Positions 1-10,359 are shown, numbered from the stretch's first letter. The stretch is 64,000 nt of DNA from Linnemannia schmuckeri (GCA_029449235.1 JANATG010000017.1:1132001-1196000); one strand, 5' to 3'. Numbers and translations are program-made. The notes: generated by a model not told the origin, from the letters alone.

Positions 1-28
1 AAACTATGCTCGAAATCACTATCAATAG

Positions 29-3000
29 TCGCTTACAACCGAGTGGGTTTAACTCAGTATTTCTCACACAGGAGTGTCGACCAACAGCTCATGAAGCCTG
101 AGCAATGGTACCAAGAAAATAACATCTTGCTCTTGATGCACCAAACAGCAACAAAAATCAACCCCGACTTGAAAGTCATCGAGTCGGTCTCGACCCAGGA
201 TATCAACTCCTCCACCGCAGCTGTAACAACCACGCCATACGATATTTGCATCATTGCCACCGGATCAAACGCCTTGCTTCCACCACCCAAGGCTGTCCCT
301 GGATTGGATCTCCCTGGTGTCTACGTCTATCGAACCATTGACGACCTGAATTTGATTATCGAGCGATCCAAGGCCGCCAAGCATGCTGCTGTGATTGGAG
401 GAGGCCTGCTGGGATTGGAGGCTGCCAAGGCGACTTCAGATCTTGGTCTCAAGACGACGATCTATGAACGAAACAACCAAGTCTTGTCGCGTCAACTTGA
501 CAGCGAGGGTGCAGCCATGGTTCTCCGTGAGATTGAAAAACTTGGAATCGGGCACAGCTTGGGCAATCCACCTGTCGAATTTATGTCAGACTCGGCGAAC
601 GGAGAATCCTTCCATGTATCAAAAGCCAGGCTGCAGGATGGGTCGGTTGTCGAGCATGATATGGTGGTCTTTGCAATCGGCATTCTTCCAAGAGATAAGA
701 TCGCGCGCGATTCTGGCATCGAGTGCCATGCCCGCGGAGGAGTGCTGGTCAACGATTCTCTGGAGACAAATATACAGGACGTCTATGCTATTGGAGAGGT
801 TGCTTGCCACCGCGGTCTAACCTACGGTCTTGTGGCACCAGGATACGATATGGCCGAAGTCATTGCACGGAACCTAACTCGCGACATCCATTCTCAGGCC
901 CTCGGAAAAGTTCACCAACCTCGCCTGTTTACCTCAGCAGACTTGTCGACAAAGCTGAAGCTGTTGGGTGTCCATGTCGCGTCCTTTGGAGATTATTTCG
1001 CCAGCTCAAGGGACACTCAAGAGCTCCTTTATCGGGATCCATTCGGCGCAGTATACAAGAAATACATCTTCACCAAGGACGGCAAGCACCTACTAGGAGG
1101 TATGATGGTCGGTGACACGAGCGATTACGGCAAGCTACTGGGGATGTCCAAGTCGAAAAAGTCACTCCAGATCCCCCCAAGCGAACTCATTCTAGGTCTC
1201 AAGCCTGGTCAAGGCCAAGGAGCTACCGATCTGCCAGATGATACCCAAATCTGCTCATGCAACAATGTCACAAAGGGCCAGATCAGAGCTTCGGTTCGCT
1301 CCAAGGGATGCTCCTCGATCGGTGAAGTCAAGACATGCACGAAGGCCGGCTTAGGATGTGGTGGATGCGTTCCTCAAGTTGGAGAAATCTTCGAATCCGA
1401 ACTCAAGGCCATGGGCAAGGTTATCAAGCAGAACTTGTGCTCGCATTTTGAGTATTCGCGGACGGAGCTTTATCAAGTTGTCAAGGTCAAGAAACTAAAG
1501 ACGTTTGCCCAGGTCATGGAACACGCTGGCAAAAGCAGTCACGCTCTGGGCTGTGAAGTCTGCAAACCCGCTGTTGCATCCATCGTGGCATCATTGTTCA
1601 ATGACCATGTGCTGGACCATGCCCCTCTGCAAGACACAAACGACCGCTTCCTAGCCAACATCCAACGAGGAGGAACTTATTCGGTAGTGCCTCGTGTTCC
1701 TGGCGGAGAGATTACTCCAGACAAGCTCATTGCCATTGCCGAAGTCGCCAAGGAGTTTGGGCTCTACACAAAGATTACAGGTGGACAGAGAATCGATCTC
1801 TTTGGGGCCAAGCGAGAGGACCTGCCGTCCATATGGGAACGCTTAGTCAAGGCCGGACTGGAATCTGGCCACGCCTATGGCAAGGCACTCCGTACTGTCA
1901 AGAGTTGCGTTGGATCAACCTGGTGCCGCTATGGACTTCAAGACTCTGTCGGATTTGCCATCTTTATTGAAAACCGCTACAAGGGTCTTCGGGCACCTCA
2001 CAAAATCAAGGGAGGCGTTTCTGGGTGTGTCAGAGAATGCGCCGAAGCTCGAGGAAAGGACTTTGGTATTGTAAGTATATCTTTGTTGAGTTGAGTCGAA
2101 ATCAAAATGTCAATTTACGGGTGCCTATTCATAATAACTGACTGTGAATTCTGATATATGGCACGAATAGATCGCTACGGAGAAGGGCTATAACCTCTTT
2201 GTATGTGGCAATGGTGGAGCACAGCCTAAGCATGCTGTGTTGCTGGCTACCGATGTCTCAGAAGCCAACTGTATCAAGTACCTAGACCGATTCCTGATGT
2301 TTTACATTGTCACCGCCGACAAGTTGACACGTACCTCGAAATGGCTGGAAAAGTTGGAGGGAGGAATCGAATACTTGAAGAAAGTCATTTTGGAGGACTA
2401 CCTTGGCATTTGCGACGAACTCGAGGAGCAGATGGCGTATCTGATTGCGACCTATCGGTGTGAATGGAAGGTCGTTGTTGAGGATCAAGAGCGCCGCCAG
2501 CAGTTCCGACAGTTTGTTAACACGGATGACACTCAAGAAGGCATCGAGTTCATTTCTGAGCGTGGACAGCGACGACCAGCAGACTGGCCCAAGGAGGAGG
2601 TACAGCTGCCTCCATCACCCGTCTCGCCCATTCTGGATCCATTCGATGCTCCAGTTCCCAAGAAATGGATATGCGTTGGCAAGGCCGATGATTTTGCTAC
2701 GGACGCCGGTCGTACTGTCAAGCATGGCGATGTCCAGATCGCAGTATTCCGTTTGCCGAACGGATCGTGGTATGCAACCCAAAACATGTGTCCACACAAG
2801 CGAGCCATGGTTCTTTCTCAAGGTCTGCTGGGCGACAGTATTTCCGAGTCTGGAGCCGGCAAGTCACAGCCATACGTCTCTTGTCCCATGCACAAGAAAA
2901 ACTTTGGACTTCAAGATGGCAAATGCCTTACACCCGGTGACGAGGAAAACTACAAGATCCAGACATTCGAGGTGAAGGTTGACGAAGACGGTCAAGTATT

Positions 3001-3172
3001 TTTACTGCTTCCGCCTACAAAGGACCTTGATGATATCTTGGCAACAGACAAGGTTATGATTCACGCACAAGAGACGCAAGACAAGTTTGAATGGCAGACC
3101 AGCATTGATCTCGTTCTGCCATCCTCATCCTGTGCCACCGTGGCATGTGGGAGAAAGGAGCTCGAATGGTAG
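29..3172 (+). CDS. niiA: Nitrite reductase [NAD(P)H], NirB-NirD fusion, 5' part outside window
   Basis: Assimilatory nitrite reductase, reducing nitrite to ammonium in the cytosol with NAD(P)H. The reading is open from base 1, but the first exon in view probably starts at 29 after an AG (AYNRVGLTQYFSHR). In order: an FAD/NAD(P)-binding domain (GGGLLGLEAAK), a BFD-like [2Fe-2S] domain with CSC and CGGC cysteines near 1250-1370, a ferredoxin-like half domain, and the siroheme/[4Fe-4S] site formed by CVGSTWC (about 1906) and CVREC (about 2029). The second siroheme motif is split from the rest by an intron at 2071-2170 (GTAAGT...ATAG, phase 0). Exon 2 (2171-3172) ends in a Rieske-like NirD domain with CPH and CPMH ligands, so large and small subunits are fused as in other fungi. 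About 1,013 residues are visible. No break is seen. The promoter, where nitrogen-regulator sites would lie, is outside the window. Confidence 0.95.
2071..2170 (+). other. Intron of the nitrite reductase gene
   Basis: GTAAGT donor at 2071 and ATAG acceptor ending at 2170. Removing it joins two open frames in phase 0 and rebuilds the conserved block around the second siroheme cysteine pair. Confidence 0.9.
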
Positions 3173-3839
3173 AGTAGCTGGCAACGTTGAAAAATATAAT
3201 ATTTTTAGACCCAGAGAACGACGCGAGGAGAAGAGGTTTCACCGTAACAATAGGCCATCCTTTCCTGTCATTATAACGCCTATCATTCTTTTAACAATAT
3301 TTTGAGACAATCATTAACACCAACGGCCAAAGTTGCGGTAACCATGGAAGGGCCTTGTCTTTGATGATTGGACACAAAAAGTGGCGACACGGTACCAACG
3401 TTTTATGAAGCGTGAGATGTAACCAAAGCGGATGAAATGTGAAGGCATGACCCTAGTACAAAGGGTTATAGCCGGACAGAGGATATTGTGTGTACAGGTA
3501 AACTGAAGTGGGATAAAAGATGTGAAGGCGAAGACTAAGAAATAGCTTTATCATTAGCTAAATAATAAAGACAGGAGAAAGGTGGACTTTCCTTACACAA
3601 AGGGAAAAGGCAAAATGGAGCCCGGATCGGGTACCCTATAGGACATCGTGGGTGAAGCAGAAATGGTTACAATGGGTAGGCTTAGTGAAGGTGTGGGGTT
3701 TAGAAAATGCGAGGGGAGGGGATTCACAATGGTCCACGGCTTGGGGTCACCCATTAGAAAGGATTTCTGCACGGGTATGGATCATGATTTCCGCAAAAGG
3801 TCAATCAACTAGCGCCGACTTTTGTTCCACGCCACCAAA
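3173..3839. other. Intergenic, 3' of nitrite reductase
   Basis: A/T-rich stretch (AAAAATATAATATTTTT near 3190) follows the stop and may serve 3'-end formation. No coding signal, RNA gene or clear repeat was recognised in the rest. Confidence 0.4.
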
Positions 3840-4010
3840 CACGGTCACGTTCAAATCGGTAAACAAGTGGCTGGCCAAGCAGGCATCGATACACTCTTGG
3901 GCCAGAGGCGCACGAACATTATGGAGAGATGAGGGAGTATAACAATCAGGGCATTCGAGGTGGAAGACACCTTGGCCCTTGAACGAGCTCCTGAAGAGCA
4001 ACAAGGGTCG
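3840..4010 (+). pseudogene. Fragment matching the C-terminal tail of the 26.6-28.3 kb RNase H element
   Basis: The forward frame ends in WARGARTLWRDE; the minus strand near 26.8 kb reads WAADAWILWRGE at the end of a degraded RNase H protein. At DNA level the two share ATTATGGAGAG and several matching blocks on each side. I read this as a short remnant of the same retroelement family. The upstream part of the element is missing here, and the frame before it (from 3652) has no recognisable content. Confidence 0.45.
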
Positions 4011-4213
4011 TTCGGGTTCTTAGAGGATGGGCCGTGTTTCCCCAAGTCGCGCTGTAGAATGAATTTGTTTTACTTTGTAAGCTGAGCTTGATACCGACAC
4101 TGTAACTTAAAAGACCAAAGGCATATTGAAACAATAAGGGATGAGGAAAAATTCAAAGATATGCTGAGAGGAAGAGGAATGCTAAATAAAAATCAAGAGG
4201 ATACGCAGAACAA

Positions 4214-4282
4214 GATAGCTGATTTGTGGTAGCCAAGCGTTCATAGCGACGTTGATTATGGATCCTTTGATACCGGCTCTTT
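4214..4282 (+). repeat. 28S rRNA domain V fragment, copy 1
   Basis: Reads TTGTGGTAGCCAAGCG and TTCATAGCGACGTTG, closely matching the 28S rRNA segment just after GGGATAACTGGC; diverges after GGCTCTTT. About 80 bp before it carry a weak ATCAAGAGG-type tract. Confidence 0.8.
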
Positions 4283-4688
4283 CTCTCCTCCTTGTAGTAG
4301 AGCTCAAGGGCGTGGTTTGGTCCTTGCGATAACTGTTATTTCGTTAAGGAGCTGTGTAGAGAAAAGTTGTCGCATCAGATTGACCACGCTTTCACGCTTT
4401 ATGCCTCACAAGCCATCGCCTAGTAACATGCAACAAAATAAGGCCGTAGAGGATTAATGAATATCTTTATGAGATTGATGAGTGTAAATACTAGCGAAGA
4501 TTTGAGCTACATAAGAGTTAATAATGACGAGGAAGGCTACATAGAAATGGTGGTGACGAGGAGGGTTATGTAATAGGTGATGATGAGGAAGGATGCGTAA
4601 GGATCAAGCTGCACTGACTGCGCTAGCTGTAGTAGACGCGTACGCCAATGATATCTGTTTGCGTCGACGCAGGGGAGTGGAAACGGCT
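4283..4688. other. Intergenic between the 28S fragment and the Cys-rich gene
   Basis: Begins with GCTCAAGGGCGTGGTT, which resembles the sequence just after the 10.2-kb 28S copy (CTTCAAGGGCGCGGTT). The segment 4500-4600 has a loose GATGAGGAAGG repetition. Nothing else recognised. Confidence 0.35.
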
Positions 4689-4991
4689 TTATTTACACAG
4701 ATCTCCACCAGGCTCTTGACAAACTATTCCCATGTTTACTCTGCCACATGCTCCAAGGCTTCCATCATCCTTATTCAATATGAAGTTCTGGCAAGCTGTG
4801 GTCTGTGTAGGGCTGCATGTTCCTTGTCGGTTCTTGCAAAGGTAATTCCCTTCAGAAACCCATTGGCAACAATTGATGTTGGGATGATTGTCTAAGAAAA
4901 GAGAGCACGAGCGGCCTTCTCCGTTGGTGCAACCCATGCACACACTAAAAAGGCTTCCGAGAAACAGCAGCGAAAAAATTCTAGTCTTCAT
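4689..4991 (-). CDS. Small secreted cysteine-rich protein (100 aa)
   Basis: A 100-residue protein with a signal peptide (MKTRIFSLLFLGSLFSVCMG) and a mature part carrying ten cysteines (residues 21, 29, 41, 42, 52, 59, 67, 82, 91, 99), enough for five disulfides. No family was recognised; size and Cys content fit a secreted effector or antimicrobial-type protein, which is inference. The frame is open further upstream, but I start at 4991 because an AG acceptor (TTCACAG) lies directly before this ATG, a good donor (AGGTATGT) lies at 5131, and a TATA-like ATATAAAAG lies at 5184-5192. The extra N-terminal residues would then be leader and intron. Confidence 0.7.
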   Translation of the reverse strand: MKTRIFSLLFLGSLFSVCMGCTNGEGRSCSLFLDNHPNINCCQWVSEGNYLCKNRQGTCSPTQTTACQNFILNKDDGSLGACGRVNMGIVCQEPGGDLCK

Positions 4992-5131
4992 CTGTGAACT
5001 TAGTGTTAGCAATGGCATTTTTCCAATGCAATCATGGCTATTGCAAGTCGTCCTCACAGCAACATGTTGAAAAGACAGAAAACTTGGCAACAGAAGATTA
5101 CAGAAAAGCACGGATGGAGTGGCGTACATAC
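4992..5131 (-). other. Likely 5'UTR intron of the Cys-rich gene
   Basis: On the minus strand AG|GTATGT at 5131 and CACAG at 4992 bound 140 nt; the ATG follows the acceptor with no gap. Predicted from splice consensus only. Confidence 0.55.
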
Positions 5132-5183
5132 CTGGTTTGTGGATGGCAGGAGATGTGGAAAAAAAGAAAGAGAAGATGAGGTT

Positions 5184-5192
5184 CTTTTATAT
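5184..5192 (-). promoter_or_regulatory. TATA-like box of the Cys-rich gene
   Basis: ATATAAAAG on the minus strand, about 50 bp upstream of the predicted leader-intron donor. Confidence 0.45.
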
Positions 5193-5239
5193 CTCTTGGT
5201 TTATGATACCAAACACCGGAAAATGAAGGACGCAGAAAA

Positions 5240-5728
5240 AATTAAGGGCATGCTAAAACAAGGGAGGGCACCGAAAAAGCGTCAAGGGATAGCAGAAAAA
5301 GATCAAGAAGTGACGAAACATCAAGGGATAGCAGGAAAAGGTCAAGGGATTTTAGAAACAAGCCAAGGAATAGGAGCAATCAAACATCAAGGGCATGCAA
5401 AAAACAAGGATGGGAAAAAATTAAGAGCAAGCAAAAATCAAGGGATGAAACGATTAAGTGCAACAAGGAACAAATCCAGTCGACAACGCCAATTAACAAC
5501 ATCAATTGACAACACAAATCGACAGCACCATTCAACGATATCAATCAACAACCTCAAGAGACAGCATCAACAGATAACAGACTTCATCAATACGAGCTGC
5601 GAAAATGAAATGGCCAAAAAGATCACAGAAAAGTGGCAGACGCATGAATTCAAGGGCGCACGTTGTGGAGCGAATAGAATAGCATGACAATTATACTAAA
5701 CTTTCCCAGACAGCTTCACTAAATACAT
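5240..5728 (+). repeat. ATCAAGGG-rich degenerate tract
   Basis: Repeated AAAxATCAAGGGATAGCAG-type units in the first half, passing into GACAACATCAA-type units (5465-5590). It encodes a long lysine- and glutamine-rich open frame that I treat as a by-product. The tract ends directly at the next 28S fragment. Confidence 0.75.
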
Positions 5729-5778
5729 GGATAACTGGCTTGTGGCAGCCAAGCGTTCATAGTGAGGTCGCTTTTTGG
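5729..5778 (+). repeat. 28S rRNA domain V fragment, copy 2
   Basis: GGATAACTGGCTTGTGGC followed by AGCCAAGCGTTCATAG, then diverging after CGCTTTTTGG. Begins at about the same 28S base as the 32.7-kb copy. Confidence 0.85.
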
Positions 5779-5859
5779 TTTTTTAGTATTAGCCTGCCCC
5801 ATTATATTGAGACGGAATACGCGACTATTGGTTGCTATTAAGTGAGACATGCAAGAGAA

Positions 5860-6215
5860 GAGCAAAAACCAAGAAAAAGAGAGAAAGAAGGCAGCAAAAC
5901 TAAAAAGAAGGGGAGTTTAAGAGCAACATGAGAAGGTATCAAGGAAAACAAGGAGGGATCAAGGGCAGAGAGAGAGCAGAAGGAGGGACGCGAGAAAAAC
6001 AAGGGAGACTAAGAAGATATGTAAAAAAGATCAAGAGCTGAAAGAAGAGATACCAGGGTAGAGTAAGGAGAAATGCAAAAAAGAGCAAGGGCGGAGAGAG
6101 AAAGGGCCAGAAAGATAAAAGAAGGGGGCTCAAAGGCAAAAGACATGGGGGATCAAGACGAGAGAGCGAAGGCATCAAGGCCAGAGAGAAAGCAAAAGGA
6201 GTATTAAGGGCAGGC
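5860..6215 (+). repeat. ATCAAGGG-rich degenerate tract without a 28S end
   Basis: Purine-rich run with spaced ATCAAGGGCAGAGAG-like units. Unlike the previous tract no 28S segment follows. Confidence 0.65.
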
Positions 6216-6472
6216 CGGGAGCGATAGTCACTAACAAATGACTCAGAGAAATGCAGAGTAATCTGCCATTACTACTCTCCAGACATAGTGTGTTTATGAT
6301 GCCAGTTTTTGACACATGAGCGTAATACACTAGTTAAACGCGTCAACTATAGTCTACACTTCTTTTCGAAGAATAATCCACTTTTCATAAGTGTGGATTG
6401 AAAATATTAAGAGTATTATTCAGTTCACTTTTCTGCTTGGATTTAGGGAAACATGGTCATCATGCGAGCTAA

Positions 6473-6616
6473 CGAGTTAAGGACAAGTGTTGTGGGCTGC
6501 CAGTGCCAAACAATGGCCACCTTGAACAAAGAGTTATCAAGTGCTCTAACTGCGGTCTGCATCGAGACCGCGATCACAACGTCACACACAACATTGTACA
6601 GGGGACACTTCAATGA
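6473..6616 (+). pseudogene. Remnant of a TnpB/Fanzor-type zinc ribbon
   Basis: The frame 6473-6616 reads KCC, a spacer of about 16 residues, then IKCSNCGLHRDRDHNVTHNI. This pattern (two CxxC-like pairs, then HRDxDxNxxxNI) is the C-terminal zinc ribbon and last RuvC aspartate of OrfB/TnpB and its eukaryotic relatives (Fanzor). It is bounded by an in-frame TAA at 6470 and a TGA at 6614, and no RuvC-I/II region was found upstream, so it is a fragment. The family call is from motif memory alone and could be wrong for so short a piece. Confidence 0.45.
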
Positions 6617-6807
6617 CTTTTCTCACAGACATGGCCAATCTACTTAACTCGAACAGCCGGGGAGGAAGCAGACGAAAACGACAATGTGGATAGGTAGATT
6701 CCCTTTTCGACTAATTTTAGCTGAGCGACACCGGCAACGACCGCAGACTAGTGTAATATAGTCACTACCCTTAGCATAGCTGTCCGTGACTGCGGACAGA
6801 CGAAGGA

Positions 6808-6930
6808 ATGAATCCAGTTCTTTTCCTTAGTAATAAAAGGTCCCCCTCTGTCTCGCTATTCATTCTCCCCTATGCCTCTTTTGGTGTCGAATATCATCCC
6901 CCTCTCCTCTCTCGGTATTCATTCTCCATT
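6808..6930 (+). repeat. Diverged copy of the 3' part of duplicated block B
   Basis: CCTTAGTAATAAAAGGTCCC and the next ~90 bp (CCCCTCTGTCTCGCTATTC..., TTTTGGTGTCGAATATCATC...) align with 34408-34510 and 47937-48040, downstream of the Egh16-like genes. It lies just before the GED remnant. Confidence 0.65.
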
Positions 6931-6969
6931 CACCATGAGCAAGTATTACTATGATAACATTTTCAAAGC

Positions 6970-7380
6970 ATGAAAGCAAGCGCAGAACAGCATATTCAGC
7001 AGATTGTCGATAACATGCATACGCAGTCGATCTCGACCAAAATGCAGATGAAAGCAGTTCTACGGGAGAATCTCTCGTCATGCAGCAACATTTCGCATAT
7101 CTCCGACATCAATTATAATGAGCAGTTGGCGGTGGAAGACCTGCAGGAGCAACTGAAGTCCTACTGCAAGATGACGTGCAAACGGACCGTGGATGTGCTA
7201 CTTCTTCAAAACATTGAGCACCATATAATAAGGAAGTCCATCATTATTTCGACAGGTTGATTGCTGTGGACGAAAATGTCATTACAAGCCGTCTTATCGA
7301 GTCACCAACAAAGCAGGTGCGACGTAAAGAACTGAATAACAAAGTGGATGTACTGCGAAAAAGTCTACTGGAGCTTTGAG
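6970..7380 (+). pseudogene. Remnant of a dynamin-type GTPase effector domain (GED)
   Basis: One frame gives VEDLQEQLKSYCKMTCKRTVD followed by a short helix-like stretch and a stop at 7258. Another frame, overlapping and continuing, gives DENVITSRLIESP, then RRKELNNKVDVLRKSLLEL to a stop at 7378. The order (membrane-distal helix with YxKxxxKRxVD, then ESP..xxRRxEL..xLxxLRxSLxxL) matches the GED at the C-terminus of dynamin superfamily proteins. The change of frame and the absence of a GTPase domain upstream mark it as a fragment. Family assignment is from motif order only. Confidence 0.5.
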
Positions 7381-7435
7381 GCAAGCCGCATCAAACCCAG
7401 GCCGATATCTATACCAGCTATCTCAGAGTTTGTCC

Positions 7436-7560
7436 AACATCAGTCCTCAGCTCTTAACTTCCCTCGCTCAAGACACCATTGCTCAAGTCCAGCTACCACA
7501 CCATCAGTCGTGCGCTCTTACCCTAGCTCAAGATACCATTGCTAAAGCCCTATTATTAAC
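7436..7560 (+). repeat. Short direct repeat, ~62 bp apart
   Basis: CTCAAGACACCATTGCTCAAG and CTCAAGATACCATTGCTAAAG occur within one 120-bp stretch. Confidence 0.55.
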
Positions 7561-7727
7561 AACAATGCTCCCGTACCAAGCACAGCGCCCCTGCTGCTTA
7601 CGCCACCGGACCGTTCAAGGAATTAGGACGGGTTCGAAAGTAAGATAAATTTTCCAGTGGACTTTTTTTTTTATCAATCGTTGAACATTTATTCAAAACG
7701 TGCATTTCACAGCAGTTAGGGATAATA

Positions 7728-8172
7728 GGGAGGTTTAGCAGCTTTTCAAAAATTCAAAAAAAAAAAAATCGACTGAGTCTTAAAAAGGGTAGTGTATCCA
7801 GCAGGACTTGGGGGGTTTCCTAAATTGGATTTGCTTCAATCAAGGTATGAGGTCACTCAGCCGGATTGCCAGTGGGTCCATGGTGCCATGGGGTATTAAG
7901 GATGTGGAGAGTATCAGGGTATCAGATACCATGGATATCAGGGCACTATGGAGGAAGGAAAGAGTTTATGCTTTTTTCGACCGAGATTCCGACTGAGGAA
8001 AGTGCTCCTGAGTTGATTTTTCCATTGAATATTCCGTCGACAAAAAAAAGGTTTTGTGGCTGACTCTGGACCTGTCCAGCTGCACACCATTATTTCTTTT
8101 TTTGGATGAAAGCTTCAGTCGCTTTCCCAATCGATTCAAATAATTTCAAATATTTCAACTGCTAAACCTCCC
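7728..8172. mobile_element. MITE copy 1 with TA target-site duplication
   Basis: Starts GGGAGGTTTAGCAG and ends CTGCTAAACCTCCC, perfect 14-bp inverted termini, with A/T-rich subterminal TTTTCAAAAA on both sides. TA flanks at 7726-7727 and 8173-8174 fit Tc1/mariner-type insertion. 445 bp, no transposase. The interior shares GACTCTGGACCTGTCCAGCTG with copy 2. Confidence 0.8.
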
Positions 8173-8174
8173 TA

Positions 8175-8656
8175 TTGGGGAGGTTCAGCAGTTTTTCAAA
8201 AAAAAAAAATAGTTTGAGACTTAAAAAGGAAGTGTCCATGAATACATCTCCATACAACAATGGAAGTCCACCGCGACGGTTGCACCCGATTGCTCGTTGA
8301 CAGGCGGCATTCAGTGCACCCATGGTAGTATAGTATCAGTATCAAGGGTATCAAGGGTATCAAGGGTGGAAGAAAGAAGGTACCTGAGGTGCCAACGGGT
8401 GAGTGGTGGAAAGAAGTCCAAAACCAGCACTATTTCTTTGTCCTCTATTTGCTTTTTTCTATGGACAGAGAGTCCTACTGTGGAGGACGCTCCTCAGTGC
8501 AGTCTTTAGTTGATTTTTCAGTTGGAAAAAAAAGATTTTGTATCTGACTCTGGACCTGTCCAGCTGCACACCATTAATTCCTTATCTGGATTAAAGATAT
8601 TCGATTTCCCAATCGACTATATTTTTTCAAATATTTCAATTGCTAAACCTCCCCAA
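8175..8656. mobile_element. MITE copy 2, directly abutting copy 1
   Basis: Starts TTGGGGAGGTTCAGCAG and ends TTGCTAAACCTCCCCAA. Same family as copy 1 by termini and interior. It shares the TA between the two copies; the right flank reads TG, so the duplication has decayed or the end differs. Contains three GTATCAAGG units at 8337-8366. Confidence 0.75.
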
Positions 8657-8759
8657 TGGATTGGGAAGAAAAACAACAACTGAGAGAAAGTAGGCTCAGG
8701 TTCATATTGTGGAGTAGGGCATCAGTTCATGTTGTCGAGGATGCAACTCAGAAACAGTA

Positions 8760-9070
8760 CTACTGGACGGTAACGCTACCCATAATTGATGAGTATATGG
8801 CTTCGTGATAGCGGAAGGTTCCGGGAGCTGGGAAAGTGTGTCTGAAGGATGTCCCAGGCGCGATGTTGCGTGAATTCCAAAGGCCGGTATCGGAGGTGGA
8901 GGTGTGCGTGCTGGCATTATTATTGAGCCATCGGAGAGTGTCGCCTGTCCTCACTATGACGCCTTGAGGACAAAACGACTTTCGATAACGGCGATCACTT
9001 CCGCGGCGTTGTGGCGAAGCAGATATCACCCTTCCGAATTCTGCTGGTTTTACGTTAGTTTTCATTTTTC
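8760..9070 (-). pseudogene. Cupredoxin-like (plastocyanin-fold) protein, frameshifted
   Basis: The minus-strand frame reads VIVRTGDTLRWLNNNASTHT, then DTGLWNSRNIAPGTSFRHTF and PGTFRYHEAIYSSIMGSVTV. This is the usual order of a type-I-copper cupredoxin, with His in the HT and YH motifs and Met in IMG as possible ligands; the usual Cys between is not evident. Upstream of VIVRTGD the matching beta strand (AEVIAVIESRFVL) lies in another frame, so one indel near 8970-8980 separates the parts. No signal peptide was found. Likely a broken secreted copper protein. Confidence 0.55.
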
Positions 9071-9271
9071 TCTTCTTCTTCCTTCTGTGGCTCACGCGGT
9101 TATGGCTACAGTTTAGTTGATTTCATGCCTTTCAACCAAAATGAGTAAAAAATCAACCACTAATCCCGTTATGAGCGGGATTTGCATGGGTTTGTAACAA
9201 AAACGTAATCGTGAATAGCTGGTTAATCGTGGTCTAGCGGCCGAAATAAAATATTTTATGTGAAATGCGCA

Positions 9272-9604
9272 TTATCCCAAGGTCGCCACTATCTTCTTTC
9301 CAGAAACGACGTTGCCATCGCTTGTGACCAACGCAGCTTGCACCTGCACTTGCTGCCCGATGGACAAGGGTGTACCATTGAGGACGACCACAGCAGTGTG
9401 ATTGGTGCCATCACATGTCACGGCGGCTTCTGAACCGGTCGCCGACGGGGAGTCAGCATTGGGGTCGCCCACCATCACCTGGATGGCTGCCATTCCAGCG
9501 TTGGCATCGCATGAATAATTAATTCCCACATGTTCCGGGCCGACGCTGCTGATATCAATAGCGTCGGCGGCGGTAACGGTGCTCACTAAAAGACCGACTA
9601 AAAC
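9272..9604 (-). CDS. Small secreted protein, 5' end unresolved
   Basis: Minus-strand frame of about 110 residues ending at 9272. It begins with a hydrophobic stretch (FSVLVGLLVSTVTA) that looks like the second half of a signal peptide, followed by DAIDISSVGPEHVGINYSCDA and a beta-rich, Ala/Val-rich mature part with two cysteines. An acceptor-like ATACAG stands just before the hydrophobic part, so the initiator ATG is probably in a short upstream exon near 9660-9690, close to a TATTTTATAAA box at about 9712. I could not place the donor. Family not recognised; plausible small secreted beta-sandwich protein. Confidence 0.5.
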   Translation of the reverse strand, partial: VLVGLLVSTVTAADAIDISSVGPEHVGINYSCDANAGMAAIQVMVGDPNADSPSATGSEAAVTCDGTNHTAVVVLNGTPLSIGQQVQVQAALVTSDGNVVSGKKIVATLG

Positions 9605-9899
9605 GGAAAAATCTGTATGATTTAGGTAAATGCGATTAGACTTGCAATTTTCAGCCGGTGCACTGTTATAACCATACTACCATTTTCAATAAAACATCGA
9701 GGAGTAGTTTTATAAAATATTTCATTATGGAGTTTGGCTAATGAATCAACTAGACGGGAGTGTTGCGTGAACGTTCGGAATTTTGCGAATATTTGGTTTG
9801 ATGGAGATTTTTCTCGATGTTATAGCATGTTTATACCACCATACATCACTCTTCAGTTTGTAGTCCCTTCAAAATCAGAAAGCTACCCTGCAATGCATG

Positions 9900-10208
9900 T
9901 TGAATAGAGCACGTAAAAAGGATATCAAGGAGAAAAGATAAAAAAAGGAGGATCGTGGGCAGAAAGAGAAAAGAAAATGGGGAGATCAAGGGCAGAGAGT
10001 GAAAAAGGGAATTGAAATCAAGGGCAACCAAAACCAAGGGCTGTCAAAAGCAAGGGCTGTCAAAAGCAAGGGCAACATACACCGAAATCAGGAGGAACAT
10101 AGGGAAAAAAGATTAAGGGATCATGGGAACAAAGAAAAAAAAGAAGAAAAAGAAAAAAAAATAGATCAAGGGATGAGAAAGACCAAGGCATGAAAAGATC
10201 AAAGGGTC
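9900..10208 (+). repeat. ATCAAGGG-rich degenerate tract
   Basis: Contains two perfect GCAAGGGCTGTCAAAA units and several GATCAAGGGCAGA units; ends directly at a 28S fragment. Confidence 0.75.
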
Positions 10209-10278
10209 ACTAATTGGCTTGTGGCAGCAAAGCGTTAATAGCGACGTTGCTTTTTGATCCTTCAATGTTGGCTCTTTC
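10209..10278 (+). repeat. 28S rRNA domain V fragment, copy 3
   Basis: TAATTGGCTTGTGGCAGC, then AAGCGTTAATAGCGACGTTG and TTTTTGATCCTTCAATG. Diverges after GGCTCTTTC. Confidence 0.85.
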
Positions 10279-10359
10279 AATCGTTGCTTCAAGGGCGCGG
10301 TTGAAATTTCTTAACGGGTTGACTGACATTCAACTCTAATGGATCAATAAACAACACCC

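Noticed and set aside
5034..5687. 217-codon forward frame, Lys/Gln-rich
   Set aside because: It is produced by the ATCAAGGG tract and has no domain, start context or signal.
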